Source: Alphaproteobacteria bacterium
GTDB taxonomy: Bacteria > Pseudomonadota > Alphaproteobacteria > Rhizobiales > Xanthobacteraceae
Direction: 5' to 3'
DNA: 6,728 bases
Assembly (NCBI GenBank): GCA_005884855.1
Contig: VAZS01000216.1
Location: 1-6,728, forward strand
Shown: positions 1-5,530 of the stretch, piece after piece
Layout of the letters: each line of letters starts with the position of its first letter
Numbering within the stretch: the stretch's first letter is position 1
Translations under genes and position numbers: made by a program
The notes under the pieces: generated by a model
What the model was told of the DNA's origin: nothing
Seen by the model: only the letters and a program-made list of their open reading frames with translations
Databases searched by the model: none

Positions 1-83
1 AGTAAATACAGTCTCTCTTCCATTTGATACGCCCTCGCGCCTACTTGTTGTATAGCTTCCGCTCCTGCCACGTGGGGAAGTAC

Positions 84-1001
84 ATGCTCCGGGCTACACA
101 GCCGACGGCCCAGTCAACCCAAAAAGCACAAAATAACGCCATCATGGCGAGTAGTATGCGTATGGTGGATCAGACTCCTGCTGAGTTCGAGGGCGTGGCG
201 CTATTTCTTCGCTCAGGTGACATCGACACCGAGTTGAACAATCCGCAGATGATGGCGGCTGTTGAACTCAGCAAGAAAATCGGTTGGCGCGGAGCCGTCG
301 AATCTACGTTTGGCCCGCGCGAGATCGCTTATATCTGCAATGAAAACCGATGTAAGTTTCTCGGATTGCTCAATTTGCTTTTCACGCGAGTTCGTTGCGA
401 ACAGCAGTCTCAGCTGAACGTCAACTTTGCGTGCGGCGGCCACGACTGCACGTTGCCCTATCCGAACGATTCCTACGATGTTGTCATTCTTAATCTCGTC
501 CTTGAGTGGTGCGCCACGGCTACGGGAGCGGTCCTCGAGTTGTCGGCGGAAGATGGTCAACGTCTGATGTTGTCTGAGATACGCCGGGTTCTCAAGCCAG
601 GTGGCGTTTTGCAACTCAATACAAAAAACCGCTTTTCGTACCGCTTGATGCTCGGAGGGCGCGACGAGCACTGTCACGATATGCGGTTTGGAAGCGCACT
701 GCCGCGTTGGTTGCTTCGACGACTGCTGTCAAAACCGCCACTTGGTCACTTGCATTCTTACGGAGCACTACAGCGCCTGGTTCAGAGTGCTGGGTTATCT
801 CCGTTTGCCACCTATTGGGCTGTTCCTGAAATGAGGTTCCCTGAACATTTTGTTGAAACCGACGCGGCTTCGATTCGAGCTGCCCGGCCTTCTCTTTTTA
901 AACAAAGCAACACGAGAGCTACCAATCTGCTGATGAAAGTGACTCCGGCCAGATTGGTTCGTTACTTCACACCCGGATTGTTCCTAATCGCACGAAAGTA
1001 A
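84..1001 (+). CDS. Class I SAM-dependent methyltransferase-like protein lacking the SAM-binding motif I (probable internal deletion)
   Basis: From the ATG at 84 this encodes 305 residues. The C-terminal two thirds read as a class I methyltransferase of the kind found in surface-polysaccharide clusters: LPYPNDSYDVVILN near residues 124-137 (post-motif and motif IV region), then VLEW, then an EIRRVLKPGG helix-turn (motif VI) near 165-174, and a hydrophobic FLIARK end. The glycine-rich motif I (DxGxG) and the acidic end of strand 2 are absent. The text jumps from RCKFLGLLNLL straight to FTRVRCEQQSQLN, where relatives as I recall them carry roughly 30-40 more residues. The frame stays open, so this looks like a clean in-frame deletion near base 381. 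The start is uncertain: 84 has GGGGA at 74-78, the frame also opens at a TTG at 24, and ATGs at 144 and 159 are possible. The APH gene begins 15 bases after the stop. The gene is likely expressed but catalytically dead, or decaying. Confidence 0.72.
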   Translation: MLRATQPTAQSTQKAQNNAIMASSMRMVDQTPAEFEGVALFLRSGDIDTELNNPQMMAAVELSKKIGWRGAVESTFGPREIAYICNENRCKFLGLLNLLFTRVRCEQQSQLNVNFACGGHDCTLPYPNDSYDVVILNLVLEWCATATGAVLELSAEDGQRLMLSEIRRVLKPGGVLQLNTKNRFSYRLMLGGRDEHCHDMRFGSALPRWLLRRLLSKPPLGHLHSYGALQRLVQSAGLSPFATYWAVPEMRFPEHFVETDAASIRAARPSLFKQSNTRATNLLMKVTPARLVRYFTPGLFLIARK

Positions 1002-1016
1002 CAGGTACGAGCGCCT

Positions 1017-2006
1017 ATGACTAGCGGCGGTTCAGCTTCGCATCCGTTCCCAAAGGCAATCTGGATGGCTACTAACGCCCGTGCTTTACCGAGCATGTCA
1101 CCCCAATTTATAGATCGTCTTGCACAGAAGCTTTCGCCGTACCGTTCGAAGTTGGGAATGCCTGAACAGCACAGGCAAGTTGCACTCGAAGTTCTCCGCG
1201 AGAACTCCTTGGTTGCAGATGGCACCGCGCTTTTTCTCGTCGAGAAGAAGTTTATACTGCATCTATCGCCCACGTCCTTTCCTGACGTTGCAGCGGCTGA
1301 AGTGCTTGCCATGCAAGCGGCTAAAGCCGGCCTCGGGCCAAAACTTGGATCGGTCATCCTGGATGTGACTCTGTCCGGTGAACTCGATGGGCGAAGCTTT
1401 ATGGCTTTGCCGCGCTGTCGGCCAATGAGTAACAACAAACTTGTGCGTGCTTGGCAGCGAAGGGCTGTTCGGCCAGTGGCTCTTCGATGGCTCCGTGGTG
1501 TCGTGGAGCTGGCTGAGCCGCCCTCAACACCAGCCGCAGACAAATTCCTTGCAGCACTTGATCATTTGGCATGGATGGATGCCATTCCTTGTCAAATCCG
1601 ATCAGCCGCAAAAGTCTCTATGGCGAAGATATCTGCCAAAGAAGCGACCCCTCGCTTCGTACCCATGCATGGTGATTTCTGGGCAGGTAACATTCTCAGT
1701 TCAAGACACGAGCCAATGATAGTGATCGATTGGCGGGGCTCCTTGATGGAAGGCTTTGCTATCTATGACCTTATTCGCTTCGCAGTATCACTGAACTTGC
1801 GTCCTGCCGTTTTGCGGACCGAGCTCGCATACCATGCGAGCTCCTTGGGAGCATCAGAACAAGATACCATGATTTTTCTTCTTGCCGCCTTGGGACATTT
1901 CTCCGCGAACCTTGGAGAGTTTCCTGTCGTCAGCTTTCGGCAGATGGCCATTGAAGCATTTTCAATGCTTGCTGCCGCCGTAGCTGATCAAGGCGGCGCT
2001 TTGTAA
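1017..2006 (+). CDS. Phosphotransferase of the aminoglycoside phosphotransferase (APH/choline kinase) fold
   Basis: The product is 329 residues, a normal length for the APH family. The catalytic signature is intact: the Brenner-type motif HGDFWAGN at residues 218-225 gives the catalytic Asp220 and metal-binding Asn225, and IVIDW gives the second metal ligand Asp238. The N-terminal lobe is weaker, with FLVEKKFILHLSP as a possible nucleotide-lobe strand. Family members transfer phosphate from ATP to hydroxyls of small molecules or sugars in the cytoplasm; the substrate cannot be read from sequence. It starts 15 bases after the methyltransferase-like gene, so the two are probably cotranscribed. 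A methyltransferase next to an APH-type kinase is a pairing I associate with polysaccharide or glycolipid decoration clusters. That points to a sugar or lipid substrate rather than drug resistance, but this is inference. A hairpin and a strong terminator follow the stop. Confidence 0.88.
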   Translation: MTSGGSASHPFPKAIWMATNARALPSMSPQFIDRLAQKLSPYRSKLGMPEQHRQVALEVLRENSLVADGTALFLVEKKFILHLSPTSFPDVAAAEVLAMQAAKAGLGPKLGSVILDVTLSGELDGRSFMALPRCRPMSNNKLVRAWQRRAVRPVALRWLRGVVELAEPPSTPAADKFLAALDHLAWMDAIPCQIRSAAKVSMAKISAKEATPRFVPMHGDFWAGNILSSRHEPMIVIDWRGSLMEGFAIYDLIRFAVSLNLRPAVLRTELAYHASSLGASEQDTMIFLLAALGHFSANLGEFPVVSFRQMAIEAFSMLAAAVADQGGAL

Positions 2007-2027
2007 GCAGCGCGATCAGGAAATAAA

Positions 2028-2057
2028 GTCCGCGATGCATGATCGCAAATAGCGGAC
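2028..2057. repeat. Nested inverted repeat downstream of the phosphotransferase gene
   Basis: GTCCGC (2028-2033) is the reverse complement of GCGGAC (2052-2057). Inside it GCGAT (2032-2036) pairs with ATCGC (2042-2046) around a 5-base loop. The two stems share GC bases, so they are partly alternative. No T-run follows, so it is not a terminator by itself. It may stabilise the mRNA 3' end or be chance. Confidence 0.35.
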
Positions 2058-2120
2058 CTTCGGTGGTCGGCTCTCCCGTGAACCGCTCGTTGTTCTGCTG
2101 CTCGAGTTTGCTCCATAAAC

Positions 2121-2151
2121 AAAGGGGAGCCCTGCCATGGCTCCCCTTTTT
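2121..2151. terminator. Bidirectional rho-independent terminator shared by convergent genes
   Basis: A perfect 11-base stem, AAAGGGGAGCC (2121-2131) with GGCTCCCCTTT (2139-2149), encloses a 7-base loop and runs into five T residues on the + strand (2147-2151). On the - strand the same stem ends in TTTGTTTAT, a weaker U-tract. It lies about 115 bases after the + strand phosphotransferase stop and directly abuts the stop codon of the - strand small exported-protein gene, so it probably ends both transcripts. Confidence 0.87.
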
Positions 2152-2303
2152 CAATTTCCTGCCAGTGCTGACGGCGTCTTATTGCCGACAACCACGGCGT
2201 CAGCAAAATTCTTCTGTAGCTCGGCATATTCGTACTCTTGTGCGACTGCCGCACACGACAGAACGGCTAACGAGCATGCGACCACTACGATCATACGCAC
2301 CAT
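2151..2303 (-). CDS. Small exported peptide or lipoprotein, 50 residues, unknown function
   Basis: The ATG at 2303 is preceded on the - strand by GAGGA, six bases upstream, a good Shine-Dalgarno. The N-terminus has one Arg at position 3 and then a hydrophobic core (about residues 4-17) ending in AVA-Q, an A-x-A signal peptidase I site after residue 21. That would leave a 29-residue mature peptide that opens with the acidic, tyrosine-bearing QEYEYAEL. Alternatively, VLSC at residues 14-17 resembles a lipobox, and Cys17 could be lipidated. The stop codon at 2153-2151 touches the terminator hairpin, which supports a real monocistronic gene. The same frame stays open further upstream to 2507, but that extension has no signal features and overlaps the divergent gene. 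I do not recognise the mature sequence; it would act in the periplasm, envelope or outside. Confidence 0.66.
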   Translation of the reverse strand: MVRMIVVVACSLAVLSCAAVAQEYEYAELQKNFADAVVVGNKTPSALAGN

Positions 2304-2417
2304 TGGATATCCTCGTTGATCTGGGCCAGTCAGCTTGGCATAACAGATTCTCACTGACGAGCTTCGGTCACAAATCGCTGTGCTACTGTCGTTAGGTGCC
2401 CAGAGTGCGGGACAGCG

Positions 2418-2675
2418 ATGCCGATGAAAAGCAGAAACAAAGAGCTGTGGGATAAGGCTGCAGATGAGCGACGGCGTTGCAGAGATTGGTTGCTTCCGTT
2501 CATGCAAAACGGCCAGCCCAAACTCTTAACCAAGGCCGAGCTTCAAGAAGTAGCGTTGCGGGAACTCAACGTGTCAAAGAGCTCTTTTGATTTTGGATGG
2601 ATTGACGCAATCGAGAGGACTGGTCGCCATGATTGGTATGAACCGCTACCGAGACGATCACGCACGAAGAGCTAA
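2418..2675 (+). CDS. Conserved-looking hypothetical protein, 85 residues, rhizobial type
   Basis: A compact, charged protein with no signal peptide or membrane segment. The N-terminal half has a basic, arginine-rich helix (ERRRCRDWLLPF, about residues 17-28). The middle reads KLLTKAELQEVALRELNVSKSSFDFGWIDAIE, with a TKAEL...ELxVSKxSFDxGW pattern that looks like two helices joined by a turn, and the end is HDWYEPLPRRSRTKS with a basic tail. I associate this general pattern (LxVSKxSFDxxWxxAI...GRHDWYEPL) with small unannotated rhizobial proteins, but I know of no function. The helix-turn-like middle and basic ends would suit nucleic-acid binding, which is inference only. Starts at 2418 and 2424 are both possible; CGGGA at 2408-2412 gives modest support to 2418. 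It diverges from the small exported-peptide gene across a gap of about 114 bases. Confidence 0.62.
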   Translation: MPMKSRNKELWDKAADERRRCRDWLLPFMQNGQPKLLTKAELQEVALRELNVSKSSFDFGWIDAIERTGRHDWYEPLPRRSRTKS

Positions 2676-2711
2676 ATTGACGCCCATTTCAGCTCCCTCA
2701 CCGAGTTGGCC

Positions 2712-3008
2712 ATGACGGTCACCAACATCGAAATTTCACCAGCGAAACTTCGGTCGCGATCAGCACAGCGCCCCAGTACAATCCCGTCAGCCCAAGACGA
2801 AGCCCGACGATGCGTTAAAAAAAGTTGGGTGCAGCGAAACACTGCGAGACAGCAAAACGCATCGATGAAGCTCGCAAAGCAATGGCGCAAAAACAAGCAT
2901 CGTGCACAGAAGAAAAGACTGAGTCCTAGACAAAAAGTTGACAAGCAGATTCGAGGGAGCAAAAACTGCTGCGACACGGCAACGACTGCACTTGCCGTGA
3001 ACGTATAA
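2712..3008 (+). CDS. Doubtful basic ORF in an otherwise gene-poor stretch
   Basis: From the ATG at 2712 the frame stays open for 98 residues, rich in Lys, Arg and Gln (KLAKQWRKNKHRAQKKR near residues 54-70), with no recognisable domain and no clear Shine-Dalgarno. A second + frame across 2780-2860 reads PKTKPDDALKKVG, and a third reads AKRIDEARKAMAQKQAS just after it. Both look at least as protein-like as the open frame. The region may therefore be the frameshifted remains of a small basic gene rather than an intact one. The - strand frame across the same bases is hydrophobic only because it is the complement of Lys codons. Confidence 0.2.
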   Translation: MTVTNIEISPAKLRSRSAQRPSTIPSAQDEARRCVKKSWVQRNTARQQNASMKLAKQWRKNKHRAQKKRLSPRQKVDKQIRGSKNCCDTATTALAVNV

Positions 3009-3024
3009 GCACTGCCACGGCAAG
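2975..3024. repeat. Alternating inverted repeats (CACGGCAA / TTGCCGTG / CACGGCAA)
   Basis: Three copies of one 8-base word occur in alternating orientation: CACGGCAA at 2975-2982, TTGCCGTG at 2992-2999 and CACGGCAA at 3016-3023. The central arm can pair with the left arm (8 bases, 9-base loop) or with the right arm (9 bases including the flanking C and G, 16-base loop), but not both. No T-run follows on either strand. It could be an mRNA switch, a protein-binding site or a remnant repeat. Confidence 0.5.
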
Positions 3025-3100
3025 CTGGCTTAACGACCATTCAATGACTTCGCGTGTTTGCTGCTAACTAGAGGCAGCCAGGCAAGCTTGGTTGCGATAA

Positions 3101-3586
3101 CTATTCCGGTTCCTCTTCGGCGTGCCCGGTCAGCAACTGGGCGAATTCTTGGTCGTCAATCTCGGTTTGGGCAACCAGGACGCTGCAGCGAAGATGCTTG
3201 ATCAGGTATGTTCCAACTGAGCTGAACCACCATCGCGCCAGCGCTCCGTCGGGACGGTGGCCGATGACGACGAGGTTTGCTCCGATCTCTTCGGCGACTT
3301 TAGCGATTTCACGTCCGGCTTCGCCGATGCCTAGCCGGGCGGTCGGTGCGAAGCCCATGGCTTTAAGACGCTCCACGCCTTCCGCGAGGATGTTCTTGTA
3401 GTCTTCGATCTGTTCGCTAATCGGGAGCACGAAGCCGCCATCCAAAGTCCCAATCCCGCCCGAAGTCTCGACAACGGCAAGCAGGAGCACCTCAGCGCCG
3501 CAGAGTTGAGCGATTCTCGCGCCCTCCCGCAACGCCCGGCGTCCCTCGATTGAGCCGTCATAGGCAAGAAGGATTTTCTTGTACAC
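3101..3586 (-). CDS. Universal stress protein, UspA family
   Basis: The product is 161 residues, a typical single-domain Usp length. The N-terminal MYKKILLAYDGS (Asp10) is the classic first strand and nucleotide-site aspartate, followed by the amphipathic ALREGARIAQLCGAEV helix and strand. The C-terminal half has GANLVVIGHRPDG and SVLVAQ, the usual last strands. The ATP-binding signature G-2x-G-9x-G-S/T is degraded: Gly109 is present, but the second glycine is Pro112 and the third is Ser122. It may therefore be a UspA-like, non-ATP-binding member. The start is GTG at 3586, supported by GGGAGC five bases upstream on the - strand. A short acidic tail (AEEEPE) ends the protein. Usp proteins are cytoplasmic and help survival in starvation, oxygen limitation or oxidative stress. 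In rhizobia many are under low-oxygen control, but I saw no convincing FixK/FNR site upstream. Confidence 0.9.
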   Translation of the reverse strand: MYKKILLAYDGSIEGRRALREGARIAQLCGAEVLLLAVVETSGGIGTLDGGFVLPISEQIEDYKNILAEGVERLKAMGFAPTARLGIGEAGREIAKVAEEIGANLVVIGHRPDGALARWWFSSVGTYLIKHLRCSVLVAQTEIDDQEFAQLLTGHAEEEPE

Positions 3587-3865
3587 GAAATGCTCCCATT
3601 CGGGACGGAGCCGTTACCGAAGTCTACCACGCAAGCTCTTAAAGCGGCATCGCCATTCGTTCCGAGGTGCGGCAAGGCCCTTGTTGAGCGCGCCAAAACC
3701 CTCCGACGCTGCTCATGCGCTCTCTCTGGGCTGCCGGCTATCGCCGAATTTCGTTCGCTGTGTACGGTGCCCGACTCCTGCACGTGCTCCCAGAACGGAG
3801 CGTCCGGAACTGTGACGTTGGCGAAGCGTTTAGCGTGACCTGTGCTGAGTTCCGCAGGAGCTTAA

Positions 3866-4648
3866 ATGGCGCTTAGCTTCGATCAGATCGTTGTCCGCGA
3901 GTCGCAGACACCGCAGACCCGGCCGAAGAAAATCCTGGAGAGTGTCCTCCACTTTCTGGCCTATCACTTTATTCTATCCCGCCGTTCTACGCGGCACGTA
4001 ACCGTTGCCGGCCTTGACCTGACTGTTGGGCCAACAGTTTTCGATCCCCGCTTCTTTCTGACCAGCGCATTCTTTGCCGAATTTATTCTAGGGCTCGATT
4101 TGCGTGGAAAGCGGGTTGCGGACGTCGGCACCGGATCCGGCATCCTGGCCATTGCAGCTGCGAAAGCGGGCGCGTCAGAAGTCGTCGCCATCGACATCAA
4201 TCCGTATGCAGTAGCTGCGACAAACGTGAACGCCAAAAAGAACGGGGTTGCCGGGACTGTGAAGGCCATCATTGGTCATCTGCTGTCGCCCGTACCCGGG
4301 GGTGCTCGGTTCGATTTGATTTTGACCAATCCGCCGTTTTTCGAGGGACAGCCGCGCGACGTGGCCGATCGATCGTGGTATGCCGGGCCAAACTTCCGCG
4401 ACATTGCAACGCTGTTCGAGCAGGCCTCTCAAAGACTCGCTCCGGGCGGCCGCGTGTACGTAGTTCTATCATCCTCGTGCAACCTCGCAGCTTTCGCCGA
4501 GATGATTGAGAAGGCTGGCATGACGGGGCATCCGGTGAGCAAGAAGTCCTTCGTGCTGGAGAGCATAATCGTCTACGAACTACGCCGGTCGCCAGATGCC
4601 GTGGCAGCCTACGGTTCGGAGCGTTCGCCGTCGCTCGTTGAGCTGTGA
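3866..4648 (+). CDS. Class I SAM methyltransferase with an NPPF motif (PrmC/HemK-like, small methyltransferase domain)
   Basis: The product is 260 residues, with AGGAG at 3856-3860 five bases before the ATG. Motif I is intact: VADVGTGSG at residues 84-92, with the invariant Asp86 and glycines. The strand-2 acidic residue is in VVAIDINP (about 108-115). Motif IV is NPPF at 155-158, then a LAPGGRVYVVLS segment near 191-202. An NPP(Y/F) motif is typical of enzymes that methylate amide or ring nitrogens (glutamine in release factors and ribosomal proteins, or bases in RNA/DNA) and of related small-molecule enzymes. The N-terminal ~65 residues, with LTVGPTVFDPRFFLTS just before motif I, match the substrate-side lead of this group, where VxxPR...TS sits by the SAM site. 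The exact substrate is not readable. An HpnG-like gene follows 97 bases later on the same strand, so coexpression is possible, though the gap is large for a tight operon. Confidence 0.88.
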   Translation: MALSFDQIVVRESQTPQTRPKKILESVLHFLAYHFILSRRSTRHVTVAGLDLTVGPTVFDPRFFLTSAFFAEFILGLDLRGKRVADVGTGSGILAIAAAKAGASEVVAIDINPYAVAATNVNAKKNGVAGTVKAIIGHLLSPVPGGARFDLILTNPPFFEGQPRDVADRSWYAGPNFRDIATLFEQASQRLAPGGRVYVVLSSSCNLAAFAEMIEKAGMTGHPVSKKSFVLESIIVYELRRSPDAVAAYGSERSPSLVEL

Positions 4649-4682
4649 GTTCCGCTCCGAAACATAGGCTAAGAGATTGACC

Positions 4683-4689
4683 GGGGGGG
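4683..4689. repeat. Run of seven G in the leader of the HpnG-like gene
   Basis: A G7 homopolymer lies 57 bases before the GTG start of the HpnG-like gene, with another GGGGG at 4716-4720. Such runs can slip in replication. It is outside any confident coding frame, so an effect would be on spacing or leader structure only. Confidence 0.3.
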
Positions 4690-4745
4690 AGCCGCTGTTA
4701 GTTTCGACGTGAATAGGGGGCGGCTTCTCAGCCTGTTGTTATCTG

Positions 4746-5417
4746 GTGAGTGTTGTTGCAGGGCTCGATTGTATCGTGGCCGTGACCGGGCTGGCGTTTG
4801 AGGCGCGGCTTGCGGGCTGTGTCGCCGTCGTAAGCGACGGTGTGCGCACACCAGCTCTCTTGCAGAAGGCAATATCCAGTGGAGTGCGGGGCATACTGAG
4901 CTTTGGAGTGTGCGGAGGATTGTCCCCGCATCTTGCCCCCGGTCAGTGGGTGGTCGCCTCCTCAATATTGCTCGGTGAGGAAGCCCACTTTCCGCACCAG
5001 CAGTGGTCGCAGCGTCTCTCGGCGATGTTGCCTCGCTCAATTCAGGGGCCCATCCTCGCTGTCGAACAACTTGTTGCAAGCGCTAAACACAAACCTGAAC
5101 TATACGCCCGAACCGGGGCTATCGCGGTCGACATGGAATCCCATTTTGCGGCCAAGGTTGCAGCAGCGCACAACTTGCCATTCGCATCTTGCAGGGTGGT
5201 GATCGATCCCGCCCATCGTCGGCTACCGCCTGCGGCACTCCTGAACTTGCGCCCTGGAGGGGCAATTGACCTTCGTGCCGTCGTTCAGTCGGTGATCCGG
5301 CGCCCCGGTCAACTGCCCGATTTGCTGCGACTTGCGATCGACGCTTTCAGAGCGCAATCCGCCCTGCGCCGGGGCAGAGCTTTGCTAGGACCGACCCTGC
5401 TCGTTCCAGAGGCCTGA
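4746..5417 (+). CDS. hpnG: HpnG-like hopanoid nucleosidase/phosphorylase (adenosylhopane-processing family)
   Basis: The product is 223 residues, the usual size for HpnG. It opens with VAVTGLAFEARL near residues 11-22 and has the glycine-rich FGVCGGL at 53-59. The nucleoside-phosphorylase/MTAN ribose-binding element VDMESH is at 128-133 (Met130, Glu131), and the likely catalytic-site acid is Asp154 in VVIDPA. The tail has the family-like RRPGQLPDLLRLAIDAFRAQ stretch and RGRALLGP. In characterised hopanoid makers HpnG removes adenine from adenosylhopane, the product of the radical-SAM enzyme HpnH, to give a ribosylhopane precursor of bacteriohopanetetrol. The start is GTG at 4746; no strong Shine-Dalgarno precedes it, and the only upstream stop (TGA 4710) leaves no better codon. 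Neither squalene-hopene cyclase nor HpnH is adjacent here, so it may be a second copy or a paralogue with another lipid nucleoside substrate. The family call is firm; the exact substrate is inferred. Confidence 0.85.
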   Translation: MSVVAGLDCIVAVTGLAFEARLAGCVAVVSDGVRTPALLQKAISSGVRGILSFGVCGGLSPHLAPGQWVVASSILLGEEAHFPHQQWSQRLSAMLPRSIQGPILAVEQLVASAKHKPELYARTGAIAVDMESHFAAKVAAAHNLPFASCRVVIDPAHRRLPPAALLNLRPGGAIDLRAVVQSVIRRPGQLPDLLRLAIDAFRAQSALRRGRALLGPTLLVPEA

Positions 5418-5479
5418 CCTTCTCTGGCTACGGCAATGGAACTCTATGTATTGAGGCGAATTAGCGCTCTCGGTACATC

Positions 5480-5485
5480 AGGGAA
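5480..5485 (+). promoter_or_regulatory. Ribosome binding site in the wrong frame for the P450
   Basis: AGGGAA sits six bases before the ATG at 5492. It is the best Shine-Dalgarno in the gap between the HpnG-like gene and the P450, yet that ATG opens a frame that closes at 5530 and is offset by one base from the P450 frame. Confidence 0.45.
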
Positions 5486-5491
5486 CCTTTG

Positions 5492-5530
5492 ATGAACGAT
5501 TTCAGCGTTGAGCATGGGTCTTTTGGTTAA
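5492..5530 (+). other. Twelve-codon frame overlapping the P450 start; likely the displaced original start
   Basis: ATG at 5492 gives MNDFSVEHGSFG and then TAA. Removing one base from the TTTT run at 5521-5524 would join it directly to LVNDPAAIRH of the P450. It is either a frameshift scar in the P450 gene or a leader peptide translationally coupled to the ATG at 5514, which lies inside it. Confidence 0.35.

Noticed and set aside
213..677. Long - strand frame opposite the methyltransferase-like gene
   Set aside because: It is antisense to a gene with clear methyltransferase motifs, has no recognisable domain, and has no supporting start signals.
1220..1235. TGGCAC followed by TTTTT, like a sigma-54 -24/-12 promoter
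   Set aside because: It lacks the essential GC of the -12 element and lies inside the phosphotransferase gene.
962..1543. 193-codon - strand frame opposite the phosphotransferase gene
   Set aside because: Ser/Arg-rich shadow of the APH frame; the + strand carries the catalytic motifs.
2304..2507. Upstream extension of the small exported-protein frame on the - strand
   Set aside because: It would bury the signal peptide in mid-protein and overlaps the divergent 85-codon gene. The ATG at 2303 has the proper ribosome site.
2672..3040. Hydrophobic, cysteine-rich 122-codon - strand frame that could pass for a membrane protein
   Set aside because: The hydrophobicity is the complement of Lys-rich codons on the + strand; there is no start signal and no domain.
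3681..3700. TTG...CAA words resembling an FNR/FixK box upstream of the Usp gene
   Set aside because: The half-site spacing (7 or 10 bases) does not fit the TTG-N8-CAA geometry.
3590..3838. Short + strand frames in the gap between the Usp gene and the NPPF methyltransferase
   Set aside because: Composition is unlike a protein, there is no ribosome site, and nothing is recognisable. The gap more likely holds divergent promoters, which I could not pinpoint.
4089..4770. The word GGGCTCGATT present at about 4090 and 4761 as a possible direct repeat
   Set aside because: It is only 10 bases, falls in two unrelated coding contexts, and is easily expected by chance.
4669..5079. 136-codon - strand frame opposite the HpnG-like gene
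   Set aside because: Arg/Pro-rich shadow frame; the + strand shows clear HpnG motifs.
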